DNA from: Candidatus Rokuibacteriota bacterium
GTDB taxonomy: Bacteria; Methylomirabilota; Methylomirabilia; Rokubacteriales; CSP1-6
Assembly: GCA_003221615.1 (NCBI GenBank)
Contig: QHSQ01000111.1
Coordinates: forward strand, 1-52,611
Length of the DNA stretch: 52,611 nucleotides
Direction: 5' to 3'
Shown piece by piece: positions 1-13,813 of this stretch. The translations under genes and the position numbers were made by a program. Within the stretch, counting starts at the first letter, position 1. Each line of letters opens with the position of its first letter. The notes below the pieces were generated by a model. It made no database searches and had not been told where the DNA came from. It was given only the letters and a program-made list of their open reading frames with translations.

Positions 1-163
1 CCTCGGCGGCCGCCCGCATCAGGTAGATGCGGCCGCGCGGCGAGTCCATCTCCTCGCCGAGCACGCGATAGGTCGGGCACTGCGGCAGGCAAATCCCGCA
101 GTGCACGCATTTCCTGATCTCGTCGAGCTCGGGCCCGTCGCCGTCGGGGGCGCTGGCCGCCAT
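1..163 (-). CDS. glcF: Glycolate oxidase iron-sulfur subunit GlcF, N-terminal fragment
   Basis: Partial gene: the ATG is at 163-161 and the frame runs off the left edge, so about 54 residues are visible. They contain a ferredoxin-type cluster motif, [12 protein letters not shown], followed by [19 protein letters not shown], the usual start of GlcF/LutA-like heterodisulfide-reductase-type subunits. In the family this subunit passes electrons from the flavin subunits GlcD and GlcE towards the membrane quinone pool. The start overlaps the glcE stop by one base (TGATG), so it is the last visible gene of the korA-korB-glcD-glcE-glcF operon. The CCG-type Cys repeats of the C-terminal half lie outside the window, so function rests on the N-terminus plus context. 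Confidence 0.88.
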   Translation of the reverse strand, partial: MAASAPDGDGPELDEIRKCVHCGICLPQCPTYRVLGEEMDSPRGRIYLMRAAAE

Positions 164-1482
164 CAAAGGCCTCCGACGTAGCGGCCGGGGTTCAGCACTC
201 GCTTGGGATCGAACTCGTTCCGCAGAGCGCGCATGAGGCCGAGCGCGCCCGGCTCGACCGGCCCCCATGGATCGACCGTCCTTCGAAGCTCGACCGGACC
301 GCGCGCGATGACCGCGCTGCCCCCGACGTCGCCGACCCAGGCCCGCACGCGTGTCGTGACGGCGGCCATCTCGGCGACGCTCGCCCCGCCCATGAGAAGT
401 CGTAAGGTCCCGAAGCTGGCACACCCGCTCAGCCTCACGTCCGCGTTGGACGCCGCGGTCCGCACGATGTCCCCGATGGCGTCCACGGTGTCGGCAAGGT
501 GTCCGGCGAGCGAGGTCACGTGAAGGGCCGTCCAGCCTGGTGGCGGCTCCATCGCGGAGCTCACCTTGCTCCAGAACCCTTCGGGCAGCGGGACGACCCC
601 TGCGTCGACTGCCTTCGCCAGCGCGCCCAGACGCTCTCCTTGGTCGCGCACCGCGTCGGCGACGCTCCCGATCGAGACCGCGACACCTGCGCTTCCAGAC
701 TCGGCGAGGAGCCGCCTCGCGGCGTTGTCGTTGAAGAGCTCGACGCGGCTCGGCTGGAGCGGGGAATCGATGAGACGCGCGACGAAGTCCTGCGCCGCCT
801 GAGGCCGATCCAGGGGAACGAGCCAGGAGCGCTCGGAGTCCGGCAGCGGATGGAGTCGAAGCGTGAGCTCGGCGAGCACACCGAGCGTGCCGAGCGCCCC
901 CACCATCAGCTTCGGGACGTCGTACCCGCTGACGGACTTCACGACCTTCGAGCCGCCCCAGGTCACGACGCCGTCGGGTTGAACGAACCGCACGCCGAGC
1001 AACAGGTCACGCAGGCCGCCAAACCGCGCTCGGAGCGGACCGCTCGCGTTGGTCGCCGTGACGCCGCCGAGGGTCCGTGCGGCGATACCAGGCGGATCGA
1101 TCGGCAGCCACTGGCGGTGCGGGGCGAGCAAGGCCGCCAGCGTGCCGGCCGCCATTCCCGCCTGGACCGTGATGGTCAGGTCGTCCGGGTTGTACTCGAT
1201 CACCCGATCGAGATCCGCGAGATCGAGTACGACGTCGACCCGCGACGGCGGGTGGCCGAGCTCGAGCGAGCTACCGGTCCCGCGTGGGACGACCGCCAGC
1301 CCGGCGTCCTGGGCGAGCGCGATCACCCGGCTCAGCTCGTCGATCGACGCCGGACCCACCACCCAGCGCGGGCGGAGCCCATCGACGATCGCGGCATCGA
1401 GGGAGCCGATGTCGTCGCGCACCCGGTCGCGACCGGCGATCGTGACGAGGGCTTCACCGATCGAGCGCGCCGCGACGGGCAT
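163..1482 (-). CDS. glcE: Glycolate oxidase FAD-binding subunit GlcE
   Basis: 439-residue FAD-linked oxidase subunit acting with GlcD and GlcF to oxidise glycolate to glyoxylate. The N-terminal half holds a PCMH-type FAD-binding fold: [16 protein letters not shown] is the typical pyrophosphate loop and [15 protein letters not shown] the second FAD contact. The C-terminus ends [18 protein letters not shown], as in GlcE. It is somewhat longer than common GlcE proteins (about 350-400 residues). It starts 7 nt after the glcD stop and its own stop overlaps glcF, consistent with coupled translation. A different FAD/FMN-linked 2-hydroxyacid dehydrogenase is possible, but the D-E-F order argues for glycolate oxidase. 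Confidence 0.88.
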   Translation of the reverse strand: MPVAARSIGEALVTIAGRDRVRDDIGSLDAAIVDGLRPRWVVGPASIDELSRVIALAQDAGLAVVPRGTGSSLELGHPPSRVDVVLDLADLDRVIEYNPDDLTITVQAGMAAGTLAALLAPHRQWLPIDPPGIAARTLGGVTATNASGPLRARFGGLRDLLLGVRFVQPDGVVTWGGSKVVKSVSGYDVPKLMVGALGTLGVLAELTLRLHPLPDSERSWLVPLDRPQAAQDFVARLIDSPLQPSRVELFNDNAARRLLAESGSAGVAVSIGSVADAVRDQGERLGALAKAVDAGVVPLPEGFWSKVSSAMEPPPGWTALHVTSLAGHLADTVDAIGDIVRTAASNADVRLSGCASFGTLRLLMGGASVAEMAAVTTRVRAWVGDVGGSAVIARGPVELRRTVDPWGPVEPGALGLMRALRNEFDPKRVLNPGRYVGGL

Positions 1483-1489
1483 CGCGGTG

Positions 1490-2935
1490 CTAGATCCAGG
1501 CGCCGTCGGGCACGCGCGGTCGTGCCGGACGGAATCCCTCGCCGCAGGCCGGGTGCGAGGGCAGCAGCTTGCCGGGATTCATGATCAGATCGGGATCGAA
1601 CGCGCGCCTCAAGCGATACATGAAGTTCAGGTCCGCTTCGGCGTACTGCAACGGGAGATTTTTGGCCTTGTCGAGGCCGACGCCGTGCTCCCCGGTCACC
1701 GTGCCACCCATCTCGATGCAGGCGCGCAACAGATCCTCGTTCGCGGCCTTCGCGCGCTCGAGCTCCTCGGGCTCACGGTCGTCGTACAGGATGAGCGGGT
1801 GGAGGTTGCCGTCCCCGGCATGGAACACGTTGGCGATCTGGACGCGGTGCCGCGCGCCGATCGCGATCAGCTCGCGCATGATCGCCGGAAGCTTCGAGCG
1901 CGGGACGACGGCGTCCTGGAGGAGATAGGTCGGCGCGAGTCGTCCGACCGCTCCCGCGGCTTCCTTTCGGCCCTTCCAGAGGAGCGCGCGCTCGGCGACG
2001 TCGGCGGCGACGCGGACCTCGAGCGCCCCGCGCTCCCAGCAGATCCGCGCCGCGCGCTCGCCCTGCGCCTCGACCTCGGCGGCCGGGCCGTCCAGCTCGA
2101 TCAGGAGGACGGCGGCGGCGTCCTTGGGATAGCCGGCGCCGGTGCCCTCGTTGATCGCGCGGATCATCAGCTCGTCGAGCATCTCGAGCGCCGCCGGGAC
2201 GATGCCGGCCGCGATGATCGCGGAGACCGCTTCCGAAGCGTCCTCGATCGCGGTGAACGAGGCGAGGATCGTCTTCACCGCTTCGGCGACGTGGAGGAGA
2301 CGGACCGTGACCGCCGTGACGATGCCGAACGTTCCCTCCGAGCCCACGGCCGCGCCCAGGAGGTCGTAGCCCGGCCGCTCAGCCCCCTTGCCGCCCAGGC
2401 GGACCAGCTCGCCTGTCCCGGTCACCAGCTCGAGCCCGAGGACGTGGTTCGTCGTGATCCCGTACTTCAGGCAGTGGGGCCCGCCGGCGTTGGTCGCGAC
2501 GTTGCCGCCGATCGACGAGACCATCTGGCTCGACGGATCGGGCGCGAAGAAATATCCGCTGTTTGCGACGGCTCGGGTGAGAGAGAGGTTGATCAGGCCG
2601 GGCTCGACCGTCGCGCAGCGATTGGGGAGGTCGATTTCCAGGATCGCGTCCATTCTATTGGTGCCGATCATCACGCCGCCGGCGGGGGCCATGGCGCCCC
2701 CGATCAGCCCGGTGCCCGAACCCCGGGGCACGATGGGGACGCGCTCGCGCCGGCACAGCTTCACGATCTCGACGACCTCATCGGCGCGTCTGGGCAGAGC
2801 GACCGCGTCCGGGGCGCCCTTGTAAAAGGTGTGCATGTCGCACTCGTAGACGAGGCGACCTTCGAGCGTACGCACGAGCCCGGCGGCGCCGACGATGCGC
2901 TCGAGCTCCTGGAGAAAGGGGCCACTCAGGGGCAT
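1490..2935 (-). CDS. glcD: Glycolate oxidase subunit GlcD (FAD-linked oxidase)
   Basis: 481-residue catalytic flavoprotein of the FAD-binding type-4/C-terminal FAD-oxidase family. Visible motifs are the FAD pyrophosphate loop VPIVPRGSGTGLIGGA (around residue 70), SSIGGNVATNAGGPHCLKYG (around 140) and the C-terminal HAGDGNLHPLI and GEHGVGLDKAKNLPL segments that carry active-site residues in this family. It ends with the usual FDPDLIMNPGKLLP. The likely substrate is glycolate; D-lactate is the main alternative because the families overlap. The gene begins 22 nt after korB and is followed by glcE and glcF, so the three-subunit enzyme is encoded in order. Confidence 0.92.
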   Translation of the reverse strand: MPLSGPFLQELERIVGAAGLVRTLEGRLVYECDMHTFYKGAPDAVALPRRADEVVEIVKLCRRERVPIVPRGSGTGLIGGAMAPAGGVMIGTNRMDAILEIDLPNRCATVEPGLINLSLTRAVANSGYFFAPDPSSQMVSSIGGNVATNAGGPHCLKYGITTNHVLGLELVTGTGELVRLGGKGAERPGYDLLGAAVGSEGTFGIVTAVTVRLLHVAEAVKTILASFTAIEDASEAVSAIIAAGIVPAALEMLDELMIRAINEGTGAGYPKDAAAVLLIELDGPAAEVEAQGERAARICWERGALEVRVAADVAERALLWKGRKEAAGAVGRLAPTYLLQDAVVPRSKLPAIMRELIAIGARHRVQIANVFHAGDGNLHPLILYDDREPEELERAKAANEDLLRACIEMGGTVTGEHGVGLDKAKNLPLQYAEADLNFMYRLRRAFDPDLIMNPGKLLPSHPACGEGFRPARPRVPDGAWI

Positions 2936-2957
2936 GTGGAACGCCCCATGGGGCGGA

Positions 2958-3986
2958 CTACGAGATCTTCCAGGTGTCTCCCGACGTCAGGAGCTTGGCG
3001 ATGTCGCCGGGCCCGCGCTCCGAGATCGCCTTCTGCTCTTGCTCGAGCATGAGGTCCTCGTACACCGGGGCGTCGACCGCGGTGAGCACACCGACCGGGA
3101 TCGGAAAGTCCGGCGCGAAGAGGTCGGCGAGGAGCTTCGCCGCGTTCACGTTCTTCTCGTCGTGAACCCAGAGCGCGCTCTCCGGAACGTCCTTGGCGCG
3201 CACCACCTTGGGGGTCACGCCCTCCATGATCAGGGCGCGGCGGTCGTCGGGCGGGCCGAAGAGCAGAGGCTTGCCGTGCTCGAGCCGAAGCTCGTGCTGG
3301 ACCTTGGACTCCCGGTCATAGATCACGTTCCACGCGAGATCGTTGTACACGTTGCAGTTCTGGAGGATCTCGACGAACCCTGTGCCCTTGTGCTTGGCGG
3401 CCCGCTTCAGCATCTCGTCCATGTGCGGAATGTTGCGGTCGACGGTGCGCGCCACGAAGGTCGCGCCGCAGCCGAGGGCGAACGCGAGCGGATTGATCGG
3501 ACGGTCCGCCGAGCCAACCGGCGTCGACTTCGTCACCTTGCCGAGCTCGCTCGTGGGCGAGTATTGCCCCTTCGTCAGCCCGTAGATCCGGTTGTTGAAC
3601 AGGAGGATCGTCAGGTTCACGTTGCGGCGCAGGACGTGCAGCATGTGGTTGCCGCCGATCGAGAGCCCGTCGCCGTCGCCGGTGACCACGAAGATCTTCA
3701 GCTCGGGCCGCGCCACCCGGAGCCCGGTGGCGATCGCCGGCGCCCGGCCGTGGATCGTGTGGAAGCCGTACGTGTTCATGTAGTACGGGAAGCGGCTCGA
3801 GCAGCCGATCCCCGAGATGAACACGATGTCCTCTTTCGGAATGCCGAGGTCGGGCATCGTCTTCTGGATCGCCGAGAGAATGGCGTAGTCGCCGCAGCCG
3901 GGGCACCACCGCACATCCTGATCCGATTCGAAGTCCTTCTTCGTGTACTTCGGCGCTTCCTTGGCTCCGGCCCCGCTCGGGGTCAT
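2958..3986 (-). CDS. korB: 2-oxoacid (probably 2-oxoglutarate):ferredoxin oxidoreductase, beta subunit
   Basis: 342-residue thiamine-diphosphate subunit of a 2-oxoacid:ferredoxin oxidoreductase, which converts 2-oxoglutarate, CoA and oxidised ferredoxin to succinyl-CoA, CO2 and reduced ferredoxin, or runs in reverse. The N-terminal WCPGCGDYAIL (Cys28, Cys31) and GIGCSS (Cys62) supply cluster ligands. The ThDP/Mg motif is GDGDGLSIGGNHMLHVLRRN, followed by FNNRIYGLTKGQYSPTS, typical of KorB. The start at 3986 is chosen because it overlaps the korA stop (ATGA) and begins just ahead of the conserved domain; the open frame continues upstream only as an out-of-frame reading of korA. Substrate preference cannot be fixed from sequence alone. 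Confidence 0.92.
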   Translation of the reverse strand: MTPSGAGAKEAPKYTKKDFESDQDVRWCPGCGDYAILSAIQKTMPDLGIPKEDIVFISGIGCSSRFPYYMNTYGFHTIHGRAPAIATGLRVARPELKIFVVTGDGDGLSIGGNHMLHVLRRNVNLTILLFNNRIYGLTKGQYSPTSELGKVTKSTPVGSADRPINPLAFALGCGATFVARTVDRNIPHMDEMLKRAAKHKGTGFVEILQNCNVYNDLAWNVIYDRESKVQHELRLEHGKPLLFGPPDDRRALIMEGVTPKVVRAKDVPESALWVHDEKNVNAAKLLADLFAPDFPIPVGVLTAVDAPVYEDLMLEQEQKAISERGPGDIAKLLTSGDTWKIS

Positions 3987-5854
3987 GGCTTGCTCCCGAG
4001 AAGCTGGTTGATGGCTTCGTGGATTTCCTCGGACGCCAGCGGCAGGCCGCGCACCCGGTTGAACCCAACCGCGTCCACCAGGTATTCGGCGCGGAGTACC
4101 CGCACGAGCTGTCCGCTGTTGATCTCGGGGACCAGCACTTTGCGGTATTCCCGCAAGATGTGGCCGAGATCTGGGGGAAGTGGATTGAGATGGCGCAGGT
4201 GGACCGAGGCGACGGACTTTCCGGCCGTCTGCGCTTGCTCGACCGCCGCCGTGATCGCGCCGTAGGTGCCGCCCCAGCCGACGACGAGGAGATCGCCGGT
4301 GGCCGGGCCGTTGATCGAGGTCGGTGGAATCTCCTGGGCCACGCGCCGGACCTTCTCGGCTCGCGTGCGCACCATGTGGTCGTGATTTTCCGGGTCGTAA
4401 GAGATGTTCCCGGTGACGTCCTGCTTCTCGATCCCGCCGATCCGGTGCTCGAGACCCGGCGTCCCCGGCCGCACCCACGGCCGCGCGAGGGTGGCCGGGT
4501 CGCGGAGATACGGGAAGAAGCCTTCCCTTTCCGTCCTGAACGCGATCTCGATCGGCGGTAGCTTCGTCGCGTCGGGGATGAGCCACGGCTCTGAGCCGTT
4601 CGCCAGGAACCCGTCGCTCAGGACGATCACCGGGACCATGTACTTGGCGGCGAGCCGTACGGCCTCGTAGGCGATGTAGAAGCAGTCGCCGGGCGTGGCT
4701 GGCGCCAGCACGATCACCGGGGCCTCGCTGTTGCGCCCGTAGAGCGCCTGCATGAGGTCGGCCTGCTCCGTCTTCGTCGGCATGCCCGTCGACGGCCCGG
4801 CGCGCTGGATGTTCAGGACGACGAGCGGCAGCTCCGCCGTCACGGCGAGGCCGATGCCCTCGCTCTTGAGCGCGATCCCAGGACCGCTCGAGGCGGTGAC
4901 GCCAAGTGCCCCGCCGAACGAGGCGCCGATGGCGGCGGTGACGGCGGCGATCTCGTCCTCGGCCTGGATCGTCCGCACGCGGAAGCGCTTGTGCATGGCC
5001 AGCTCGTGCAGGATGTCGCTGGCGGGCGTGATCGGGTAGGCGCCGTAGACAACCGGGACCTTCGATCGCTGGGCGGCGGCGAGGATGCCCCACGCCAGGG
5101 CGCGATTGCCGGTCATCGCCCGGTAGAGTCCGGGCGCCATCTCCGCTGGCTCGATCGCGTAGTGCTCGCCGAAGATCTCGGCCGTCTCGCCGAAGGCGTG
5201 ACCGGCCTTCAGCACGCGCGTGTTGGCTTCCGCGATGTCCTTGTTCTTCGCGAAGCGCTTCTCGATCCAGACCAGGGTCGGCTCCAGCGGTCGCGTGTAG
5301 ATCCACGAGACCAGACCGAGCGCGAAGAAGTTCTTGGTCCGGTCCTTTTCCTTCGTGTTGAGCGGAAGGTCCTTGATGGCCTCATGGGTGAGGCCGGTCA
5401 TGTCGACCTTGTGCAGGCGGTAGCGCTCGGCCAGCGCCGGCTCGTCGAGCGGATTCGCCGCGTAGCCCGCCTTGTCGAGGTTCCGCTTGTCGAACGCCTG
5501 CGTGTTGACGATCAGGAGGCCGCCGGTCTTGAGGTCCCGCAGGTGCACCTTGAGCGCGGCCGGATTCATCGCGACCAGACAGTCGAGACGGTCGCCCGGC
5601 GTGTACACGCGCTGGCTCCCGAACTGCAGCTGGAAGCTCGAGACGCCGAAGAGCGTGCCGGCCGGCGCGCGGATCTCGGCGGGGAAGTTCGGCAGCGTGG
5701 CGAGATCGTTCCCCGCCCACGCGGATTCGGTCGTGAACTGCTCGCCGGTGAGCTGCATGCCGTCGCCGGAGTCGCCGGCGAAGCGGATCACTGCCCGATC
5801 CAGCGCTTTGCGCGACTTCTCGACGCCGGTGGCGGGAGTCGCTATCTGGCCCAT
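3983..5854 (-). CDS. korA: 2-oxoacid:ferredoxin oxidoreductase, fused gamma-alpha subunit
   Basis: 623-residue subunit in which the gamma domain (about residues 20-200, beginning VIRFAGDSGDGMQLTGEQF) is fused ahead of the alpha pyrimidine-binding domain (about 250-620). The alpha domain shows VYGAYPITPASDILHELA, the ThDP-contacting Glu in QAEDEIAAVTAAIGAS, and SGPGIALKSEGIGLAV. This gamma-alpha fusion is the common bacterial KorA arrangement. It pairs with KorB, whose start overlaps the korA stop by ATGA. A purine-rich stretch, GAGGAGA, lies about 10 nt before the ATG. It is the first gene of the operon, downstream of the promoter at 5981-6009. No separate ferredoxin-like delta subunit is encoded here. 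Confidence 0.92.
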   Translation of the reverse strand: MGQIATPATGVEKSRKALDRAVIRFAGDSGDGMQLTGEQFTTESAWAGNDLATLPNFPAEIRAPAGTLFGVSSFQLQFGSQRVYTPGDRLDCLVAMNPAALKVHLRDLKTGGLLIVNTQAFDKRNLDKAGYAANPLDEPALAERYRLHKVDMTGLTHEAIKDLPLNTKEKDRTKNFFALGLVSWIYTRPLEPTLVWIEKRFAKNKDIAEANTRVLKAGHAFGETAEIFGEHYAIEPAEMAPGLYRAMTGNRALAWGILAAAQRSKVPVVYGAYPITPASDILHELAMHKRFRVRTIQAEDEIAAVTAAIGASFGGALGVTASSGPGIALKSEGIGLAVTAELPLVVLNIQRAGPSTGMPTKTEQADLMQALYGRNSEAPVIVLAPATPGDCFYIAYEAVRLAAKYMVPVIVLSDGFLANGSEPWLIPDATKLPPIEIAFRTEREGFFPYLRDPATLARPWVRPGTPGLEHRIGGIEKQDVTGNISYDPENHDHMVRTRAEKVRRVAQEIPPTSINGPATGDLLVVGWGGTYGAITAAVEQAQTAGKSVASVHLRHLNPLPPDLGHILREYRKVLVPEINSGQLVRVLRAEYLVDAVGFNRVRGLPLASEEIHEAINQLLGSKP

Positions 5855-5980
5855 CTCGTCGTGTCTCCTCGCTCGCCCTGCGCAGTGATATCCCGCGAGC
5901 CTGGCACGGGAAATTCGCTACTGCTACAGAGGCTAGCCCAGCCGGACGTCGTCAGGTCACGCACCGGCAGACCAAAGGCC

Positions 5981-6009
5981 ATTCTATCGGACCGGGACGG
6001 CACGGGCAA
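5981..6009 (-). promoter_or_regulatory. Sigma70-type promoter for the kor-glc operon
   Basis: Reading the minus strand, TTGCCC (6009-6004) is separated by 17 bp from TAGAAT (5986-5981), close to the sigma70 consensus at both boxes. Transcription would start near 5975, giving a leader of roughly 120 nt before korA. The 206-bp gap between korA and the CBS gene holds no other obvious feature. Confidence 0.55.
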
Positions 6010-6060
6010 GATTCCCTGAGGGTTTGCCGGCCGCATCCGCGCAAAAGCTGCGGAACCCCA

Positions 6061-6606
6061 TCAGCCGGCGTCGACCTCCTGGGGGTGCTTGATGGTGTCG
6101 CCCGGCCGGAGGTTCAGGACCGCTTCGGGAAACAGGCTCGCGAGCCAGCGGACCACGTCGCTCACGGTGACGACGCCGATCGGCCGGCGCTCCCCGTCGA
6201 CCAGGGGGATCGTCCGGTAGCCTGCCACGCTCATGCAGTGGATCGCGTAGGCCACGCGATCGCTCGCGGTCAGCGCCTCGGGGTTCCGCGTCATCACCTC
6301 GCCCAGCGGCGTCCTCCGGGCGTCGAGATCCCGGCCGACCACGCGCGTCAGGACGTCGCGCTCGGTGAAGATCCCCGCGAGTCGGCCCTGGCCGTCCGTC
6401 ACGAGCACGCCCGCCTGCCGATGGGCCAGCATCGTCCTGACGGCCTCGTGCACCATGGCCGCCTCCGGGAGACAGATCGGCTCGGCCGGAGACAGGACCG
6501 CGATGGTGTCGTTCAGCAGAGGTCCACTGGTTTCGCGCAGGTCGTCCGTCTTGTGGAGGTCGTCGTCGATCGTCGCGGAATACTCGTCCTCGAACTCACC
6601 ACCCAT
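6061..6606 (-). CDS. CBS-domain pair protein
   Basis: 181-residue protein with two tandem CBS domains. The first contains HEAVRTMLAHRQAGVLVTDG and GIFTERDVLTRVVG; the second contains VMTRNPEALTASDRVAYAI and RTIPLVDGERRPIGVVTVSDVV. CBS pairs bind adenine nucleotides or S-adenosylmethionine and act as sensors, but no catalytic or transport domain is attached, so its target is unknown. The start at 6606 is preferred over an upstream ATG because GGGGAGGG stands at ribosome-binding distance. It is a single gene, separated from lysR by 67 bp and from the kor operon by 206 bp. Confidence 0.85.
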   Translation of the reverse strand: MGGEFEDEYSATIDDDLHKTDDLRETSGPLLNDTIAVLSPAEPICLPEAAMVHEAVRTMLAHRQAGVLVTDGQGRLAGIFTERDVLTRVVGRDLDARRTPLGEVMTRNPEALTASDRVAYAIHCMSVAGYRTIPLVDGERRPIGVVTVSDVVRWLASLFPEAVLNLRPGDTIKHPQEVDAG

Positions 6607-6673
6607 GACTTCCCTCCCCGATCCGATCCTAACCCCTCGCTCCGGGCGCGGCAATCGTGGGGTCTCTCGCGTT

Positions 6674-7585
6674 TCACGAGCGCGCGGCGACCCGCGCCGG
6701 CTCCTCGTTGGCGTCCTTGAGCAGCTGGATGAATCGGCTGACGGTCGGCGTCAGGGGCTTCTGGCGGCGATGGATCAGGCCGACCGGTCGGACGAGATCC
6801 GCGATTCCCATCTGGACGACCGCCAGGGTGCGGATCGAGGCCTCGTTCTGCACGGTGTGGCGCGGCAAGATCGAGACGCCGGCGGCGATGATGATCGCCT
6901 GCTTGATCGTCTCGATGTTGTCGAACTGCATCACGGTGTTCACCCGCACGTTGTGCTGGCGCAGCGCGCGGTCGATCGCCTTGCGGATCGTCAGACCGGC
7001 GTCGAAGGCGATGAACGTCTCGCCATTGAGATCGTCGGGCATGACGATGCGGCGGCGCGCCAGGCGGTGGTTCGGATGGCACACGAAGGCCATCGGCTCG
7101 GACCGGAGCGGCACGATCGACAGGGCGCGATTGGCCGGCGGATACGACATGATCCCGACGTCGGCCTCGCCCTGCACGACCGCCTCGACAACCTTGTGCG
7201 GATGCAGGCATTCGAGCTGGACGCGCGCCTCCGGGTAGAGGGACATGAAACGCTGCATGTGCCGGCTCACGTCGTGCAGGCCGACCGAATAGATCGCCGC
7301 GACGCGCACGGTGCCATCGACCCGGGCCTTCACGGCGGCGATCCCCGCCTTGGCCTTGTCCCACGACTCGAGGAGCCCGCGGCACGCCTCGTAGAAGGCC
7401 TGACCTTCGGGCGTCACGACGAAGGGCCGCTTGGTCCGGTCCAGGAGCGCCACGCCGAGCTCGGTCTCGAGCTGTTGCATCGCCTGGCTGGCCGCCGACT
7501 GGGAGACGAAGTTCTGGGTCGCGCCGCGCGAGAACGAGCGAAGGCGCACGACGTCGCAGTAGAGCCTCAGGGTCTCGAGGTGCAC
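6674..7585 (-). CDS. LysR-family transcriptional regulator (probable regulator of gltBD)
   Basis: 303-residue LysR-type regulator. The N-terminal winged helix-turn-helix is HLETLRLYCDVVRLRSFSRGATQNFVSQSAASQAMQQLETELGVALLDRT (residues 2-51 or so); the rest is the two-lobed effector-binding domain. The GTG at 7585 is chosen because family members begin right at LETL; an in-frame ATG at 7618 would add 11 residues and place the operator inside the gene. It is divergent from gltB, the arrangement of gltC-gltAB in Bacillus subtilis, so control of glutamate synthase is the likely role. Direct sequence similarity to GltC was not tested, and the effector is unknown. Confidence 0.85.
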   Translation of the reverse strand: MHLETLRLYCDVVRLRSFSRGATQNFVSQSAASQAMQQLETELGVALLDRTKRPFVVTPEGQAFYEACRGLLESWDKAKAGIAAVKARVDGTVRVAAIYSVGLHDVSRHMQRFMSLYPEARVQLECLHPHKVVEAVVQGEADVGIMSYPPANRALSIVPLRSEPMAFVCHPNHRLARRRIVMPDDLNGETFIAFDAGLTIRKAIDRALRQHNVRVNTVMQFDNIETIKQAIIIAAGVSILPRHTVQNEASIRTLAVVQMGIADLVRPVGLIHRRQKPLTPTVSRFIQLLKDANEEPARVAARS

Positions 7586-7591
7586 GGCGCG

Positions 7592-7661
7592 ATTATAAGA
7601 GTTTCTGATACTTATCATCCAACTTTTTGGGGATGATTAATAGTGGGTTTGCCTGTACTAT
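7592..7661. promoter_or_regulatory. LysR-type operator palindrome and probable gltB promoter region
   Basis: Between the divergent lysR and gltB genes, ATTATAAG (7592-7599) and CTTATCAT (7611-7618) form an inverted repeat with 7 of 8 pairs matching around an 11-bp centre, the T-N11-A spacing of LysR operators. The region is strikingly AT-rich against its surroundings. A TACTAT at 7656-7661 is a candidate -10 box for gltB, but its -35 box (ATGATT, 17 bp upstream) is weak. The operator sits next to the lysR start, fitting autoregulation, and upstream of the gltB promoter, fitting activation. Confidence 0.6.
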
Positions 7662-7693
7662 CGTGCAACTGTTTTCACAAAGGGGATGCCGCG

Positions 7694-12269
<4,576 letters not shown>

Positions 12270-12277
<8 letters not shown>

Positions 12278-13709
12278 GGTCACCGGCTTCCTCGAGATCA
12301 AGCGGAAGAAGCCGCCCGCGCGTCCGGTCGCCGAGCGCGTCCACGACTGGAAGGAGTACTACCTGTCCTACCCGGTCGACGAGCTCACCAAGCAGGCCGC
12401 CCGCTGCATGGACTGCGGCATTCCGTTTTGCCACCAGGGCTGCCCGCTCGGGAACATCATCCCGGACTGGAACGACCTGGTCTACAAAGGCCACTGGCGA
12501 GAGGCGATCGATCGCCTGCACGCGACGAACAACTTCCCGGAGTGGACGGGGCGCCTCTGCCCGGCGCCGTGCGAGGGCGCGTGCGTGCTCGGGATCAATG
12601 ACGACCCGGTGACGATCAAGGGCGTCGAGGTCGCGATCATCGAGCGCGCGTTCGACGAGGGATGGGTGGGCGTCGAGCCGCCGGCCGCTCGTACCGGCAA
12701 GCAGGTCGCGGTCGTCGGCTCGGGCCCGTCCGGACTCGCCGCCGCCGATCAGCTCAATCGCGCCGGACATCTCGTGACCGTCTTCGAGCGCGACGACCGG
12801 ATCGGCGGCCTCCTGCGCTACGGCATTCCCGAGTTCAAGATGGAGAAGCGCTTCGTCGACCGCCGGCTCCAGCTCATGGAGAAGGGCGGCGTGCGTTTCC
12901 AGACGAGCGCGCACGTCGGCGTGAACGTGCCGGTCGAGACGCTCCGCCGCGACTTCGATGCGCTCGTCCTGGCCGGTGGGGCCTGCTGGCCGCGCGATCT
13001 CACGATCCCCGGACGCGAGCTCGCCGGCATCCACTTCGCGATGGAGTACCTGACGCTCCAGAACAAGCGGTGCGAGGGCGATCAGATTCCCGACGAGCGG
13101 TTCATCAGCGCGGCCGGCAAGCGCGTCGTCATCATCGGCGGCGGCGACACGGGCGCCGACTGTCTGGGCACGGTGCACCGTCAGGGCGCCGCCTCGGTCC
13201 ACCAGTTCGAGTTGCTGCCGCGACCGCCTGATCAGCGCGCCGCCGACAATCCGTGGCCCCTGTGGCCCAACATCTTCCGCGTCTCCGGAGCCCACGAGGA
13301 AGGCGGCGATCGGGTCTACGCCGTCTCGACGCAGCGCTTTCTGGGCGTCGGCCGTGTGAAGGCGCTCGAGGCCGTGAAGGTCGACATGATTCGCGAGGGC
13401 GGCCGGCTGGACTTCAAGCCGGTTCTCGGCAGTGAGTTCACGCTCGAAGTCGATCTGGTGCTGCTCGCGATGGGCTTCCTCGGCCCCGAGCGCCCGGGCA
13501 TGCTGACCGACCTCGGCGTCAAGCTCACCGAGCGCGGCAACGTGTGGCGAGACGCGAGCTGGATGACCAGCGTCCCCGGCGTGTTCGCCTGCGGCGACAT
13601 GCAGCGCGGCCAGTCGCTCATCGTCTGGGCGATCGCCGAGGGTCGGTCCGCCGCCCGGGGAGTCGATCTCTACCTGATGGGCAAGTCGGAGCTTCCCGCT
13701 CCGCTTTAA
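12270..13709 (+). CDS. gltD: Glutamate synthase small subunit
   Basis: 479-residue NADPH-oxidising small subunit that feeds electrons to GltB. The N-terminal domain carries the Cys motifs [22 protein letters not shown] and [12 protein letters not shown], ligands of the two 4Fe-4S clusters. The FAD-binding Rossmann motif is [17 protein letters not shown] and the NADPH-binding one is [15 protein letters not shown]. It ends with [22 protein letters not shown], the second FAD contact. The GTG start at 12270 overlaps the gltB stop by 8 nt, so translation is probably coupled. Length matches the family. Confidence 0.96.
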
Positions 13710-13716
13710 ACTCGCA

Positions 13717-13760
13717 GGGGCCTCGCCCCCTTTCCGAAACTTCCCCCGGGACTCCGAATG
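13717..13760 (+). terminator. Pair of small GC hairpins between convergent gltD and the transporter gene
   Basis: GGGGC-CTC-GCCCC at 13717-13729 is a perfect 5-bp stem. A second stem, CGGGC-AAA-GCCCG, follows just downstream. Both sit in the 104-bp gap between convergent genes, where a bidirectional terminator is expected, but neither is followed by a clear T run in either direction. Termination activity is therefore a guess from position and folding. Confidence 0.3.
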
Positions 13761-13813
13761 CGCGGGCAAAGCCCGGGCTCGAACCGTGTCACGCTACTTC
13801 AGCCCGCGTTAGG

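Noticed and set aside
1049-3052. 667-codon open frame on the plus strand
   Set aside because: Antisense to glcD and glcE, both of which have clear family motifs.
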